Program-made: the position numbers and the translations under genes
The notes under the pieces: generated by a model
Told to the model about the DNA's origin: nothing
The model's database searches: none
The model's input: the letters and a program-made list of their open reading frames with translations, nothing else
Assembly (NCBI GenBank): GCA_026874595.1
Contig: CM049314.1
Coordinates: 62,601,300 to 62,665,299 of the forward strand
Source: Sipunculus nudus
Lineage: Eukaryota > Annelida > Sipuncula > Golfingiida > Sipunculidae
Length of the DNA stretch: 64,000 nucleotides
Direction: 5' to 3'
In this document: positions 1 to 11,945 of the stretch, one piece after another
Position numbering within the stretch: position 1 is the stretch's first letter
How the letters are laid out: each line of letters begins with the position of its first letter

Positions 1-440
1 TTGAGACTGGAGCTAACTGTCGCACATTGTTGCAGTTGAAAGACATATACTGGGTGAGTGTTGCAGGCTGTCGCAGCAATAGTATTAATTGTCGGTTTTC
101 GGCTTAAAACTGTGGCTAACTGTCGCAAATCTTCGCATTTTCGCAGTTGTAATATATATACTGGGGATCGTAACGAAGACTGTCGAGCAACAGTATTATT
201 TGTTGTGTGTCGGCTAAAGATTGTAGCCAACCGTCGCACATTGTCGAATTGTCGTAGATGTTAGATATATACTGGGGTAAGTGTCGCAAACTCTTGAAGG
301 ATAGTTTTTATCGTCGCGTGTCAGCTTGAGACTGTATCTTACCGTCGCACATTGTCGAATTGTCGTAGATGTTAGATATATTTACGGGGGTGAGTGTCGC
401 CGTGCAGTATTAAATGTCGCATGTCAGCTTGAGATAGCAG
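1..440. repeat. Degenerate ~110-bp tandem repeat array
   Basis: About four units with a period near 108-112 bp are marked by 'ctaactgtcgca/ttaccgtcgcac', 'gatgttagatatatactgggg' and 'gtcagcttgag'-type motifs. Units 3 and 4 are the most alike. The array probably starts before the window. It yields a short open frame that I treat as an artefact of the repeat. Confidence 0.8.
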
Positions 441-2640
441 CTTACCTTGGGAACTTGGAAACTTACGCACGAACTTGGGAATATGGCCTAAAAAAGTGAA
501 TGCACAGAAGGTCCCGCCTCATCAGTCACCGATCACCAGCCACCTGTTCAGGTCACGGTCGAGCTCCCGGCACCTCGGGGTGTGCGAAGTTTGCTCGCAT
601 AGCGTGTTTGAAAAAAAACTTGTGCTATTGGCGAAGGTATATGTATCCATCAGGATTTACATTTCTAGTTCGGAACCTGAACTTGATAACCAAAGCTTAT
701 CACAAATAGAAACATACTTCAAAACATTCTGTTTTGTAACAAACAAATATACATTTTATGCCATTGATCAAAGAGGGCTAGACCTTAAAGAGGTTTTTGT
801 CCCTTCATTTTCTCGTATGCACTTTCATTTATTAATCCGAGCAAACAGGATATATTGTGCAGTAAAGAGAAAATATGCATGACTGGTTAAAAATGATTTG
901 AATGTTGAATACATAATTTATCTTTATAAACGTTAAATACAGTTTAACCTTTTCCTTAGATAAAGTAGGGCGCCGTTTTTTTCCGATAGCGTCGGGCTAA
1001 AGGCTTTCCTTTTAGGTATCCAATTTTCGGAAGAAAATACGGCAAGTTTGTACAAAAGTTACTGATTAATTTGCCGCCATTTTACTGTGGGAACACCGTG
1101 TTCTTTTCGACCTACGTGATTGACATATAAAATATTGGATTTATTGCAGAGCTTGATTGGTAAAGACTTATTCACAGGAGGGAAAGGTCAAATGACATCG
1201 TCATTTGTGTATTTTTTAACTGCCCACAGGCGGCGCCAAAGCGGTAAACGCAAAACAAGTGAAAGGCAAGGGAATCAAAGTAATTTAATGAATATCCTTG
1301 CCGACGTCGCATATTTAACTTCCTGCCTTTGTTTTATAAGAATGTTCTCTCTATTGTTTTTTTAACATCTGGATGATTCCATGCTTGTCACCTAGGTCGA
1401 GCCGCTCAAGGATTGTCAGCTTTTCATCAAAGCACAACGCCGTCGGTTTTCATATCTTTGACTCCATATCTCTGACAAGTGACAGCAGGACGATGGTGGT
1501 AAGGTGTTGTTCCTCTTTACAGTAGAAGTATAATAATGAATAAGCTGAATATAATGGAGTTTAAGTAGATTTCACATTGATCTTGGGTATGAACTGCTCA
1601 TTTGTATGCTTTTGCCTCCCACCTATAAGTTCAAGCACAAGCGATGTATGAAGTATACATCACCTAAGTCCATGCGAGTAAACTGCTTAGTTGTTTGGCC
1701 TGACATCCTAGCGACAGCCGACAACATTTGCTTGCTTGATTACAAACGACGTATGGTGGATAACACACAAGTGTTCTTGGATAAACTGCTCCGCCTCCTG
1801 GGGGTTAGGAAGCCTAATGTTGCGGGACTAGCTGAAGTTTTTAAGCCTTTGCCTGGCGACTACATCGGTCAAGAACTAAATAATCAGGGTCACCTGACTG
1901 CAGGCCCTTGTGACTCGTAATTACAAAAAAAAAACATTTGAGGTATTTACATGCCTGAAAAAATATTTCATAAATACGAATAAATTTTCGGTTCCCAATT
2001 TGAAATTTCGGTTAAACGAATTTTCGGCAATTCAGCAGAAAGACGGCGCACTAATGTATGTATATAGAACTGATGTTGTCAAATACTAATGTGTAAGTAT
2101 TCCATAATTTTAAACATTTTAAACGGATAGTTCTATACATTGCTCCATATTTGCTGACTGAAAAGAAAACAAAAACAATGAACATACCTCTTTGGTAACT
2201 CCAGCATATTCAAAGACTAAAATAACATATCAGATTTTGTTTTATAATATAATGAAGTGGTTATACTTACTTAACTTCAGTTTGATTAACAAGTAAAGAT
2301 CGTGTTTTTTTGCAGATCCCTAAACTTCACTGCAGTAGATAAGGTATGAATATAAACAAATATAACACAATGAAACCATGCAAGTATCAGGTAATACTTT
2401 ATGAGCTTTTATAAAAAAAAACACATTTGTTAGCATACGGTTGTCTATATCGGCAGGAATGTGATTGGTCACAGACAATCATCGTGAATTACCGGCAGGA
2501 ATCTAGTGGTCACAGACAAACATCGTGATTAATTGAAAAATTGGTTGATAAGTAAACAGATACCAGTGACAGAAAATGTTTTCAGAAAAATATCTTTTAT
2601 TTCTAACAATACTTAACCTCTCATAAATATGCTTATATTA
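441..2640. other. Intergenic, no supported gene
   Basis: Two open frames are present (475-882, 135 codons, and 1606-1920), but neither has a recognisable domain. A repeat-like GC-richer patch lies at 960-1100. Near 2450-2530 there are two imperfect copies of a 45-bp 'ggcaggaat...gtcacagacaa' motif. Confidence 0.5.
1606..1920 (+). CDS. Unrecognised 104-codon open frame
   Basis: The frame is open from ATG to TAA with GC content higher than its AT-rich surroundings. It includes segments such as T-Q-V-F-L-D-K-L-L-R-L-L-G-V and L-P-G-D-Y-I-G-Q-E-L-N. No domain is recognised, no splice context is evident, and frames of this length are expected by chance a few times in a window of this size. It could be a fragment of a transposon or a small exon. 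Confidence 0.15.
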   Translation: MLLPPTYKFKHKRCMKYTSPKSMRVNCLVVWPDILATADNICLLDYKRRMVDNTQVFLDKLLRLLGVRKPNVAGLAEVFKPLPGDYIGQELNNQGHLTAGPCDS

Positions 2641-2643
2641 TTA

Positions 2644-2647
<4 letters not shown>

Positions 2648-2693
<46 letters not shown>

Positions 2694-2736
2694 AACAGAT
2701 ATATATAACAGAAAGAAATATTGCTCACAAGAAAGG

Positions 2737-2800
<64 letters not shown>
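2648..2800. repeat. Two (TA)n microsatellites
   Basis: Pure TA runs at 2648-2691 and 2741-2800 are separated by 49 bases of mixed sequence that repeats 'atatataacagaaag'. Confidence 0.95.
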
Positions 2801-2805
<5 letters not shown>

Positions 2806-4684
2806 AAAAATGGAAAATATTATTCGTAGAGAACACTGTTTCGTGCAATTTAAATTAAATTTGATGTACGGTATTAAATTATCATATTCTTTCAATATGC
2901 ATTTTATAATTTTAACGCTATTTAGTCTTTATATTTAAAGACCACTCTCATGATAAGCTAAGTGGTTGTCACCGAACTCAGTTTTAAACTTGAAAGGTAA
3001 CCATTCATTTATACATGTATCTCCCGAAAATACACAAAAATGTCGCTGAAGTTATGTCATACATGGAATATAAATCACTACACCGACATGTATCTTGTAA
3101 ATGTGTAAGGTTATTGTCTCTTGCTTATAAATGCTTTTGTTTCAGTTCTATTTCTGTTATAAAAGTCAATGTGTTATATCAGACATTAATTGATGTTTGT
3201 GTAAGGTGCTGTACTCAACATTGTATAATGTTTATGTAAGCTGTTGTATTAAAAAAAAAACTATTTTGTTCTCTTTACGATGATTTTGCAGATGTGATGT
3301 TACCCTGCATGAATAGCCATCTTTTTTTAGCTTGTTGTACTGTTACCTCGGCCAAACAAAGCAGCGGCGGTTATGTTTTTGGCAGCGTATGTTCGTCTGT
3401 TAATCTGTTAATTGCTTGCCATAAATCTTCGATTTCGGCAAGCAAGTTGGTCTGTACCGTATGTTTGTTGCTTGCCGGAATTCTTCGACTTCGGCAAGCA
3501 TGTCGGTGAGTTCCGTATGTTTGTTTGACTGTCTATTTGTCTGTCGACGCTCTACAGGAGACAATGTTGCAGCAGTCATTCTGAAACGTAAAGGATTAGT
3601 GTGTAAATGACCTCACCATGAACTTCACGTGACCTTTATAGCTTCATCGTTGAATGAATAATCATCATGAGCATAAATGTTCCCAGCAACTAATCATGAC
3701 ACCGATATGTTATTGTTAAACGTGAGTCACCTGACGAAAATAAAATTTGCATAATTTGGAAGACTCCTCCCAAACAAAACACGTATAGTATGTTTCAGTG
3801 CTCATGTCCGCATGTTTTCCGGGATATTTTGTTTAGGCAAAGGAGAGAGAATAAAACTTCTAGGCCAAAGGTTACAGGAGCCATTCCTCCGACTATCGCG
3901 GGAATGATAACGTCTTACTTACATGCATGGCACGTAATTCGTATGGCACAAATAATCAAAAATATCGCAAGTCGGGTCACAATGACTGCGATATATTCCT
4001 CAGTGCAGCGATTCCAGATGATGACTTCACTAAGTGCGACGTCATCGACCTTTTATGACGTCATTATCGTCCTGTAAACAGCTGTCGCAAGGAAGACCTG
4101 TGTAGAAGCATTTTTGGGGCTAATTATAATTAGGTGGTCAAAAGGGCGGGACATAAGGGCTTTGGTTGTCAGGTTTATTGGTAACCCTCGGAGCATGTTG
4201 TTTATAATCATAATTGGTCAGAAGTCAAGGTCAAGGTCACCAAAAACCTAATAATGGATTTTAGTTATTTCTTTTTCCAAGCATTATCCTAGCCGCATAC
4301 ACTATAGCTCGTCATTTTATGGCCTTTCACCTGGATGCATAACTCCCTCATTTAGCCGTTAGCATGGTTACGAATTTTTGGGTAAATTCATGACATTTCA
4401 AAATTCTTAACATTTTTTTGTAACTTGGTCATATGCGGAATATATGTTGAGAGATTTCATATGAACCTGGACGGTGGCATGCATTTTTCTATGTGTTGTC
4501 CCTGGATACCATCCGGAAACTTAAAAAATCGCTACATGTAGCGATCATTTTGTCGGATACGCATTCCGCAAGCCAGAATGAGGAATCTCGCCTTTATCGT
4601 TTCTTGATACGTGTACCGATTTTATACACCTTCCGCATTCCTTACATAAGAAATCTAAGTTTTAGTCTACACATATATTCGACT
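2801..4684. other. Intergenic, small duplicated motif
   Basis: A roughly 65-bp motif is repeated in tandem at about 3408-3535 (ttcggcaagca...ccgtatgtttgtt occurs twice). No gene is supported. A 95-codon open frame at 3790-4077 shows no domain. Confidence 0.5.
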
Positions 4685-4940
4685 TAACCTATTTATTACC
4701 TCGACCAAGGGGCAGGGGTTATCTTTTTGTCTGTCAGCAACATTAGTCAAAAAAGGTAGTACAGATTTTGATGAAATGTTCTGGATAGCTCGGCAATGAT
4801 TAAAGGAAAACATGATTAAATTTTGATACGGGAAACATTCTTGATCCAGATATATTTTAAAGGAAAATATTGCTTTCCTCAAAGTTACATATGAGGGTAA
4901 TGAACTGCCTTGGCGGAGATCTGTGCTCTCTGACATCCAA
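4685..4940. repeat. Dispersed repeat ending ccttggcggagatctg
   Basis: The segment runs from tacctcgaccaagg through gtctgtcagcaacatt and gattttgatgaaatg to ccttggcggagatctgtgct. This combination is common in marine invertebrate genomes. Related fragments occur at 14930-15075 (ggaggtataatgg..., gttagcaactttactcaaa) and 32640-32985 (ending ctttggcggaggtaataa). Confidence 0.55.
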
Positions 4941-4999
4941 TCAAGAGCTGTCTGTAAAGACTATTTTTGCATGTGACCAATGAACGTGACCGCTAAAGA

Positions 5000-6670
5000 T
5001 GGGACCGATAGGTTGTTGAATAAAGACGGATTACTCATATTTAAAAAAAAAAATAAAATTCCATTTCTTAATAAGGGTGAAAGGTAGGTATTTATTTACC
5101 TTGTTGAAAATTAGATCCGTTATTCCTCTACCCAACACTGTCATGTTTTCCCTTGGAATATAACTGATAAAAATTACCATCGCCAAAACAGGCGAGACAT
5201 GAGCGGGATGAACTGGACTATAGTACCCAATACATTCACAAGATGTCAGTAATAGTAGCCGCCCTGGCTTGTGGCCCGAGTTCATACAGCTTCAGCGATC
5301 TGTATCACAAGATTACTATAATGCAGGGTAATGATGCTGATGCTCTGTACATATCCGTCAGGGCCCTCAGTACTACTGGGGCCAAGTGTACCCGTGTGCA
5401 TAGGCACTGGGCAAGTATTTCCAATGATTCACAAGAAATATTAAATAAACTCAAAAGTTTAACACAAAACGATTTATTGAAAAAGTAAATGCTGTGATTG
5501 AAAGTGTGATTTTTGTCTTGTTGGACTGATATATTAAACTATTCTTCTTTCTACAGTCTGTAGATAATATATGCACTCAGGAACAGTTTATCATCATATT
5601 ACAAAAATACAAATAAAATACAGTTTTATATACCACAGGATAAACATTATAAAAGTGTAAACAGTAGGTGTAAATACAAGTTCTATGAAGCACTCTTGAG
5701 CTAATTTAGACCTGATTGGCATTCACACCCTCCGTGGACGGGTTATACGACGTTTGTGACTGTAATGTACAATGGCATATGTTCTTGTGGTCTTAAGCCT
5801 AGTCAGTGGTCCGAGATGAGAAATGTGGACCCACCTTGGTACACAATGACATCGTGACAAAGTTGGCATTTCAAAATGGGTTAGGTATTTTTTCCTGGTC
5901 ACAGTTCATTGAACTGACGTGTTCTGGTCCAGTGACTTACTAGGATATGCCTATTGCTATGTGCCTGGAGCTGCTCTGCTGACCTGGCTGGTGTGCATGG
6001 ACTAGCTGTTATTTATGCAGTGGTTCTGATTACCCAGGGCACTTCACTGGCCAGATCAAATAACTGTCTTGCATCAGATAGCAGAGAGCGTCCTATTCAA
6101 TGCTAATCTTTGAGGGCAAATAAGTGATCATTCAAGTTTGTTGACCTTGCTATTGTTAGGAGATATAACAGTGGTCAGTGATTTCACGATTATGAGAAAT
6201 TTTAATATTTTAATCATCCAAAAAGGATATTTACATGAATATTAATTGCACTTTGCGAGATGACCACTTATTTTGAATCGAAAAAAAAAACTGTATTTAG
6301 GCAGTTATCTGATCTTAAGGAATACTAGTAAGATCTGTCTGGCTGCAATGCCTTACCACATAAAATGGTAAAACTCTTAATTATTGATATTTCATTTAGT
6401 TTTGAGCAAATCCAACAAATTGTGAACGAAATTGTCTGATGTGTACTTTTGCAAAAGTACCAGAACACCTGTTATAACACTCGATTCACACCAATCAAAT
6501 GTACTCAAATGATTGCAACTTTTTTCAGTGTTAATTAAATTTGAATTGAATATAAATTATTTGAATTGAATTGAATTGGAATTGATATTTTTCTGCAGCA
6601 CATCGAATTTAATTAAATTGGAAATTGAAGTTTCATAAAACTTCTTTCTTTAGAATTTAGTTGAAAAATT
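5000..6670. other. Intergenic, ambiguous GC-rich patch
   Basis: Near 5150-5420 the GC content rises and open stretches occur on both strands. One on the minus strand ends at a possible donor (AAG|gtaaataa at 5097). None shows a recognisable domain or a continuous frame. A TTGAA-rich stretch lies at 6540-6590. Confidence 0.4.
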
Positions 6671-7023
6671 TTAATTGACCCAGATCTTGTAAATTCTCTC
6701 TACCCAATACACTGAATACAGGTTTGACATTGCTAAATTTTCTTGCACAACTGAAAAAATCGGTCTGTAGAAATGTCTCCAGACAGATAGGCCCAGCTTT
6801 ATCATGGTTAATGCACACCCGAACCCCAGCAAAACTGCAGTGAACACGAAGTTCCTGGCCCCGGGGTTCCAGTTTCCGGTCAGACTCCCGACCAGCGCTA
6901 CGATGACTACGATGTAGGGAGTGTAGGTGTAACGCGTGTACCGGTCCAGGACAATGTTATCAAGAGTCCAGTACAGCAAAATCTCAAATGTCAGGATTCC
7001 TAGGGCCACTGTACTGGCCGTTT
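6671..7023 (-). CDS. Last exon of an uncharacterised multi-pass membrane protein
   Basis: This 353-nt exon starts after the acceptor aatcatcag, enters in phase 1 and ends at a TAA (6673-6671), encoding the final 116 residues. It has three hydrophobic stretches: around L-G-I-L-T-F-E-I-L-L-Y-W, around Y-I-V-V-I-V-A-L-V-G, and around N-F-V-F-T-A-V-L-L-G-F-G-C-A-L. They are separated by polar loops, one of which is D-R-Y-T-R-Y-T-Y-T-P and another N-W-N-P-G-A-R. The tail is I-Y-K-I-W-V-N. GC content is clearly above the surroundings and the codons look constrained. I do not recognise the family. It is not a phase match for gene A exon 8 (phase 2 out), so it belongs to another minus-strand gene whose earlier exons, at higher coordinates, were not found. 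Confidence 0.75.
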
Positions 7024-8160
7024 CTGATGATTCTTTTTAGAAGCGCTTTTTAGTGCGCCCGGCCCCGAACGCAACCAAAACCACGCTTCCCTTTTTATTC
7101 TTGAGTAGCCAGAAAATTTAGGGCCACCACATTTTGTGGAAGGTTACCTCTAAGGAATGTCACATACCATTACTTACAAGATCGGTCACGCTGATAAAAA
7201 TTTCCGAGTTGCATCTACTCAACTCGAATAAATTTTAAGCAAAGAGAAAACTTTTACCAAATTATCAAGCAGGGTCGGTGAGGGGTACTAGGCGTTGTTT
7301 TGTTTAATGCCTCAACCCCCCTTATCTGATAAAATATTTCCACTATTTTGGTACCCACTGAATGATTGACGGAACAGCCAAATGGCGTCACATGTCTGCA
7401 GCTGTCTCGAATGCCTCTCTGACAGAATCTTGATGACAATTGCAACATTCCTCACTGTAATTTCCCACGAAATTCTATTTTTATGACTCCGATGGAATAA
7501 TAATAGCGTATTTGTGCGCGTTTCCTTTTTTAACACTTGGACATTTTTTGTATCCAAATAAAGTACCGGCGATGTTTCAACTGCGCGTCAGAGTGCATGA
7601 AAGCAGACAGTGCTTCAGTGGACTTCGTCTCAATTATTACCTGCACTTCGAACAGAATCGTAAACTCAAAATCTATTTTGATTAGAAACGACCTCCGGGG
7701 AGGGGTGACAGAGAGGATCCGCTCCCAGAGTCCTGACACGAAACTGGCGTGAAGTCGTGTAATTTTTATAGTATCAGACATTTGGCGTTAAGATTATGAT
7801 CTTGTCATGTCACTTCATCAATACCATTCATTTGTCAAATTTCACTCAGGGTCATATGGTTTTGGCTGAAAAAAATTAGTTTCATGGTCACCATGAGCAA
7901 TTCCCCGACACCACGATTGACATTCGAGGACTCGTTCCCGCCAAAAATGTTATGAATGAGGTCAGGTGCGCTAATTCTTACTACGAAAATCTGATTGGCT
8001 CTCTGTCTACGGTGAGTCGTCACTTAGCTAATCACAAGAATTTAGGCGTGGCAAATCCCAAGTCAGTCACCGTTGTCTGTCTGGATGTTAAAAATAGAAG
8101 TTGACATCGCTGGTTGACAAAAATGGATTGCGAAAAGAACTCTGTTTATGCCGGAAGATT
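7024..8160. other. Presumed intron upstream of the membrane-protein exon
   Basis: Earlier exons of the 6.67-kb membrane-protein gene should lie at or above this interval. Short open frames occur on both strands but none has splice sites, phase and hydrophobic content that fit. Confidence 0.4.
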
Positions 8161-9274
<1,114 letters not shown>

Positions 9275-9713
9275 CCTCTTGTCCAAACCCTTCCTTCTCC
9301 AACAGGTAGTTTCAATTTGGCAAAGGCAAAATTTTTTCTTATTAATATTATGACAGGCTCATCATTATAACATCATACACTGCTAACAGAATTTAATTAT
9401 CAATTTAAAAATGAAAGTTCTGTGTATGACTGGCAGACAACGATATGATAAATTTCATTTCCTTGAACTATTTCCGAAACCTAGACACAAAGAAACAATG
9501 ATATATTGAATAATATTTAAATTTATAATATAAATAAATAAATAAATACAAAAATAAACATATGTATTGTCTTCTTTTCAACGGTGTTCCGATTGTACGC
9601 AAGGTGAAGATGTTGTGTAGTTAGGGTACGAAAAAGCATTATTTAACATATATATATTGCTTATACATATATCAGTTGGCCTGTTGTGTATTCTCTGAAT
9701 CAGATTAATGATG

Positions 9714-9856
9714 TCGTACGTACGAGAAAAAAATCTCGTTCGTACGATATAGTATGTCGTACGTACGAGATAGTATGTCGTACGTACGAGGTAATATGTC
9801 GCACGTACGAGATACTATGTCGTACGTACAAGAAAGTATGTCGTACGTACGCGATA
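9714..9856. repeat. 21-bp tandem array of a palindromic TCGTACGTACGA motif
   Basis: Seven units spaced 21 bp apart each centre on the 12-bp palindrome TCGTACGTACGA or a one-base variant, with spacer gatagtatg-like. The first two units form a hairpin around a poly-A loop. The plus strand is open through the array and would read a repeating C-R-T-Y-E heptapeptide, which I treat as incidental. Confidence 0.9.
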
Positions 9857-10441
9857 AATAATTCATTTTTCATTTAACCAGGTGGCAGCAATGTTTTGCT
9901 ACGTGATAGGTCCGGCTGAACTAGAGATGCTATCGGACCTTCATTTAACTAGCCGGCGGGACCGACGGATTTTTTTTAACGCTTGACACTTGAAGCTTCT
10001 TTTGACAGAGTAGTTAATAGTCATTTTGGATATATTTTCTTTCCAGATGAAATGAAAAAAGACACACCTGGCAGTGCTCAAATTTTACCGGACCGCCGCC
10101 TAAACTACCGGAATATTCCGATGGACCGGCACGTAAATTGGAGCCCTGCTTTTACTGTAACGCTTGATCAGTTGCCTGGTTATCGTACCTCGAGTTATTC
10201 AACGGTTCAACTATGCACGTTTTATTTAAGGGTTAACATTAGCTTCCGTATGATCCCGTTAACTGGGGGGAAATATCAATCGATGAAACAAGGCCTTTAT
10301 TAGTTTGGAGCGGGTTTCCATAGAGTACTAAAGGTAATCGAATTATTCCGGAATTATGTGTCTGTGTATTAATACGTTGTACGAATGTATACGTACATAA
10401 GAGTGCAAATTCATGTGCACATCTTCCTACCCTCCTGCCAC

Positions 10442-10529
<88 letters not shown>

Positions 10530-10910
10530 GTATATTCAGGGCTTTCAATAGGAAAACAAAGAGAAACAAATATTTTAGGGGGTCAAATCTGGTATAATAT
10601 ATGTCCCATGTTAAAGGGTTTTGTAAAAATTGAATCTTTTTTCGTATTTATTGTAAAATATCATATGATTATATGATAAGAAATCGTATCATTATATAAA
10701 TATTTATAGCGAAATGTAAGCCTCTGTTATCAGCGCGGTGTTTCCATCACTGACGGGTAAAGGCAGCCGCTAATAGACAGCTTCAAATTCTTAGGCCAGA
10801 AAATCGCGCGTCGGACGCTTTGATCCTCAGAATTGAGCGTCTGTTTGTGGTTTCGAAAGTCAGAGACGCTCATCCCCCGCGTTCCTGAACGCTCATATTT
10901 AAATATATAT
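9857..10910. other. Intergenic with (CT)n-(TA)n microsatellite
   Basis: A (CT)n run (10446-10480) passes directly into (TA)n (about 10479-10530). A 106-codon open frame at 9983-10303 has no recognised domain. Confidence 0.5.
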
Positions 10911-11945
10911 GCCAGCCTGGTGGCACCTCCTGTATTTTTTCCATTTTTTTACGAATTTTTTTCTCTTTTTTTTCAGACCTGCAATGAAACTGACATCTGT
11001 TAACAAGGCACAAATCGTAACCACTGGACCTGGAATCTTCAAACTTAATATCCAGGGAGGTCCATGAAAAATCTCATTGAAACCTGAAATTAGGTCTCTG
11101 TTACCCATATCCTTCGAGCTATGGGGCTCTGAAGTACCCCCTAGAATAATGCAAAATTTGATACAAAAGCTCAAGTATCTGAATAACTACTACATTGGTC
11201 ACCATGATTCCTTGCATGAATATTGATTATGAGATGTTCCATCACTTCCTGCAGACTGGTGGCGCCACCTTATTTTTTTCCAATTTTACGATTTTTTTTT
11301 ATATATTTGAGACCTTCAAAGAAGCTGTCATCTGTTAACAGGGCACAAATTGTAACTGCTGGACCTGGATTCTTCTAACTTGACATCAAGAGAGGTCCAT
11401 GAAAAGTCTCTATGGAAACCTGAAATTAGGTGTCTGTTACCCATATCCTTTGAGCTATGGGGCTTGCAAGTACTCCTAAAAATAATTAGAAATGTGATAC
11501 AGAAGCTGCAGTTTCTGAATAACTAATGTACTGATGGCCATGATTTTCGCATTCATATTGATCATGGAGTGTTTCATCAGTTCCTGCAGACTGGTGGCGC
11601 CATCTATTTTTTTTTTAATTTGTACGCATTTTTTTCTCATTTTAAGACTTTCAAATAAAGCCTCATCTTTTAACAGGGCACAAATCGTAACCACTTGACT
11701 TAGAATCTTCATACTTGACATCTAGGGAGCTCCATGAAAAGTCTTCATGGAAATCTGAAATTAAGTCTCTGTTACCCATATCCTCTGAGCTATCGGGCTC
11801 ATAAGTACCCCCGAAATAATTAAAAATGTGATACAAAAACGGTGTTTGTTTCTGGAGAACTCCTCTGAGACCCTTGGACTGATCTTCCGTAACCCGGCAT
11901 AGTTGTTCCCTCACCTATGTAGTTGTGCACAACAAAGACAGGTGG
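10911..11945. repeat. Three tandem copies of a ~340-bp repeat
   Basis: The marker ctggtggc(a/g)c occurs at 10917, 11256 and 11591, giving periods of 339 and 335 bp. Each unit contains a T-rich run, 'aacagggcacaaatcgtaac', 'aggtccatgaaaa', 'ctgttacccatatcc' and 'gagctatggggct'. A partial fourth start (caggtggcaccacctt) follows at about 11939. The copies differ at roughly one base in eight. Confidence 0.9.

Noticed and set aside
475-882. 135-codon plus-strand open frame
   Set aside because: It has no domain, no splice context and ordinary composition. One or two frames of this length are expected by chance in 64 kb of both strands.
5031-5488. Possible membrane-protein exon or plus-strand frame in a GC-rich patch
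   Set aside because: Different frames give partial hydrophobic stretches but each is interrupted. No consistent exon borders could be chosen.
9714-9856. CRISPR-like array
   Set aside because: The spacers are as conserved as the repeats and the genome is clearly animal. This is a minisatellite.
9686-9877. Frame encoding repeated C-R-T-Y-E heptapeptides
   Set aside because: It is produced by the 21-bp DNA repeat, which is a multiple of three. No start context or flanking coding sequence supports it.
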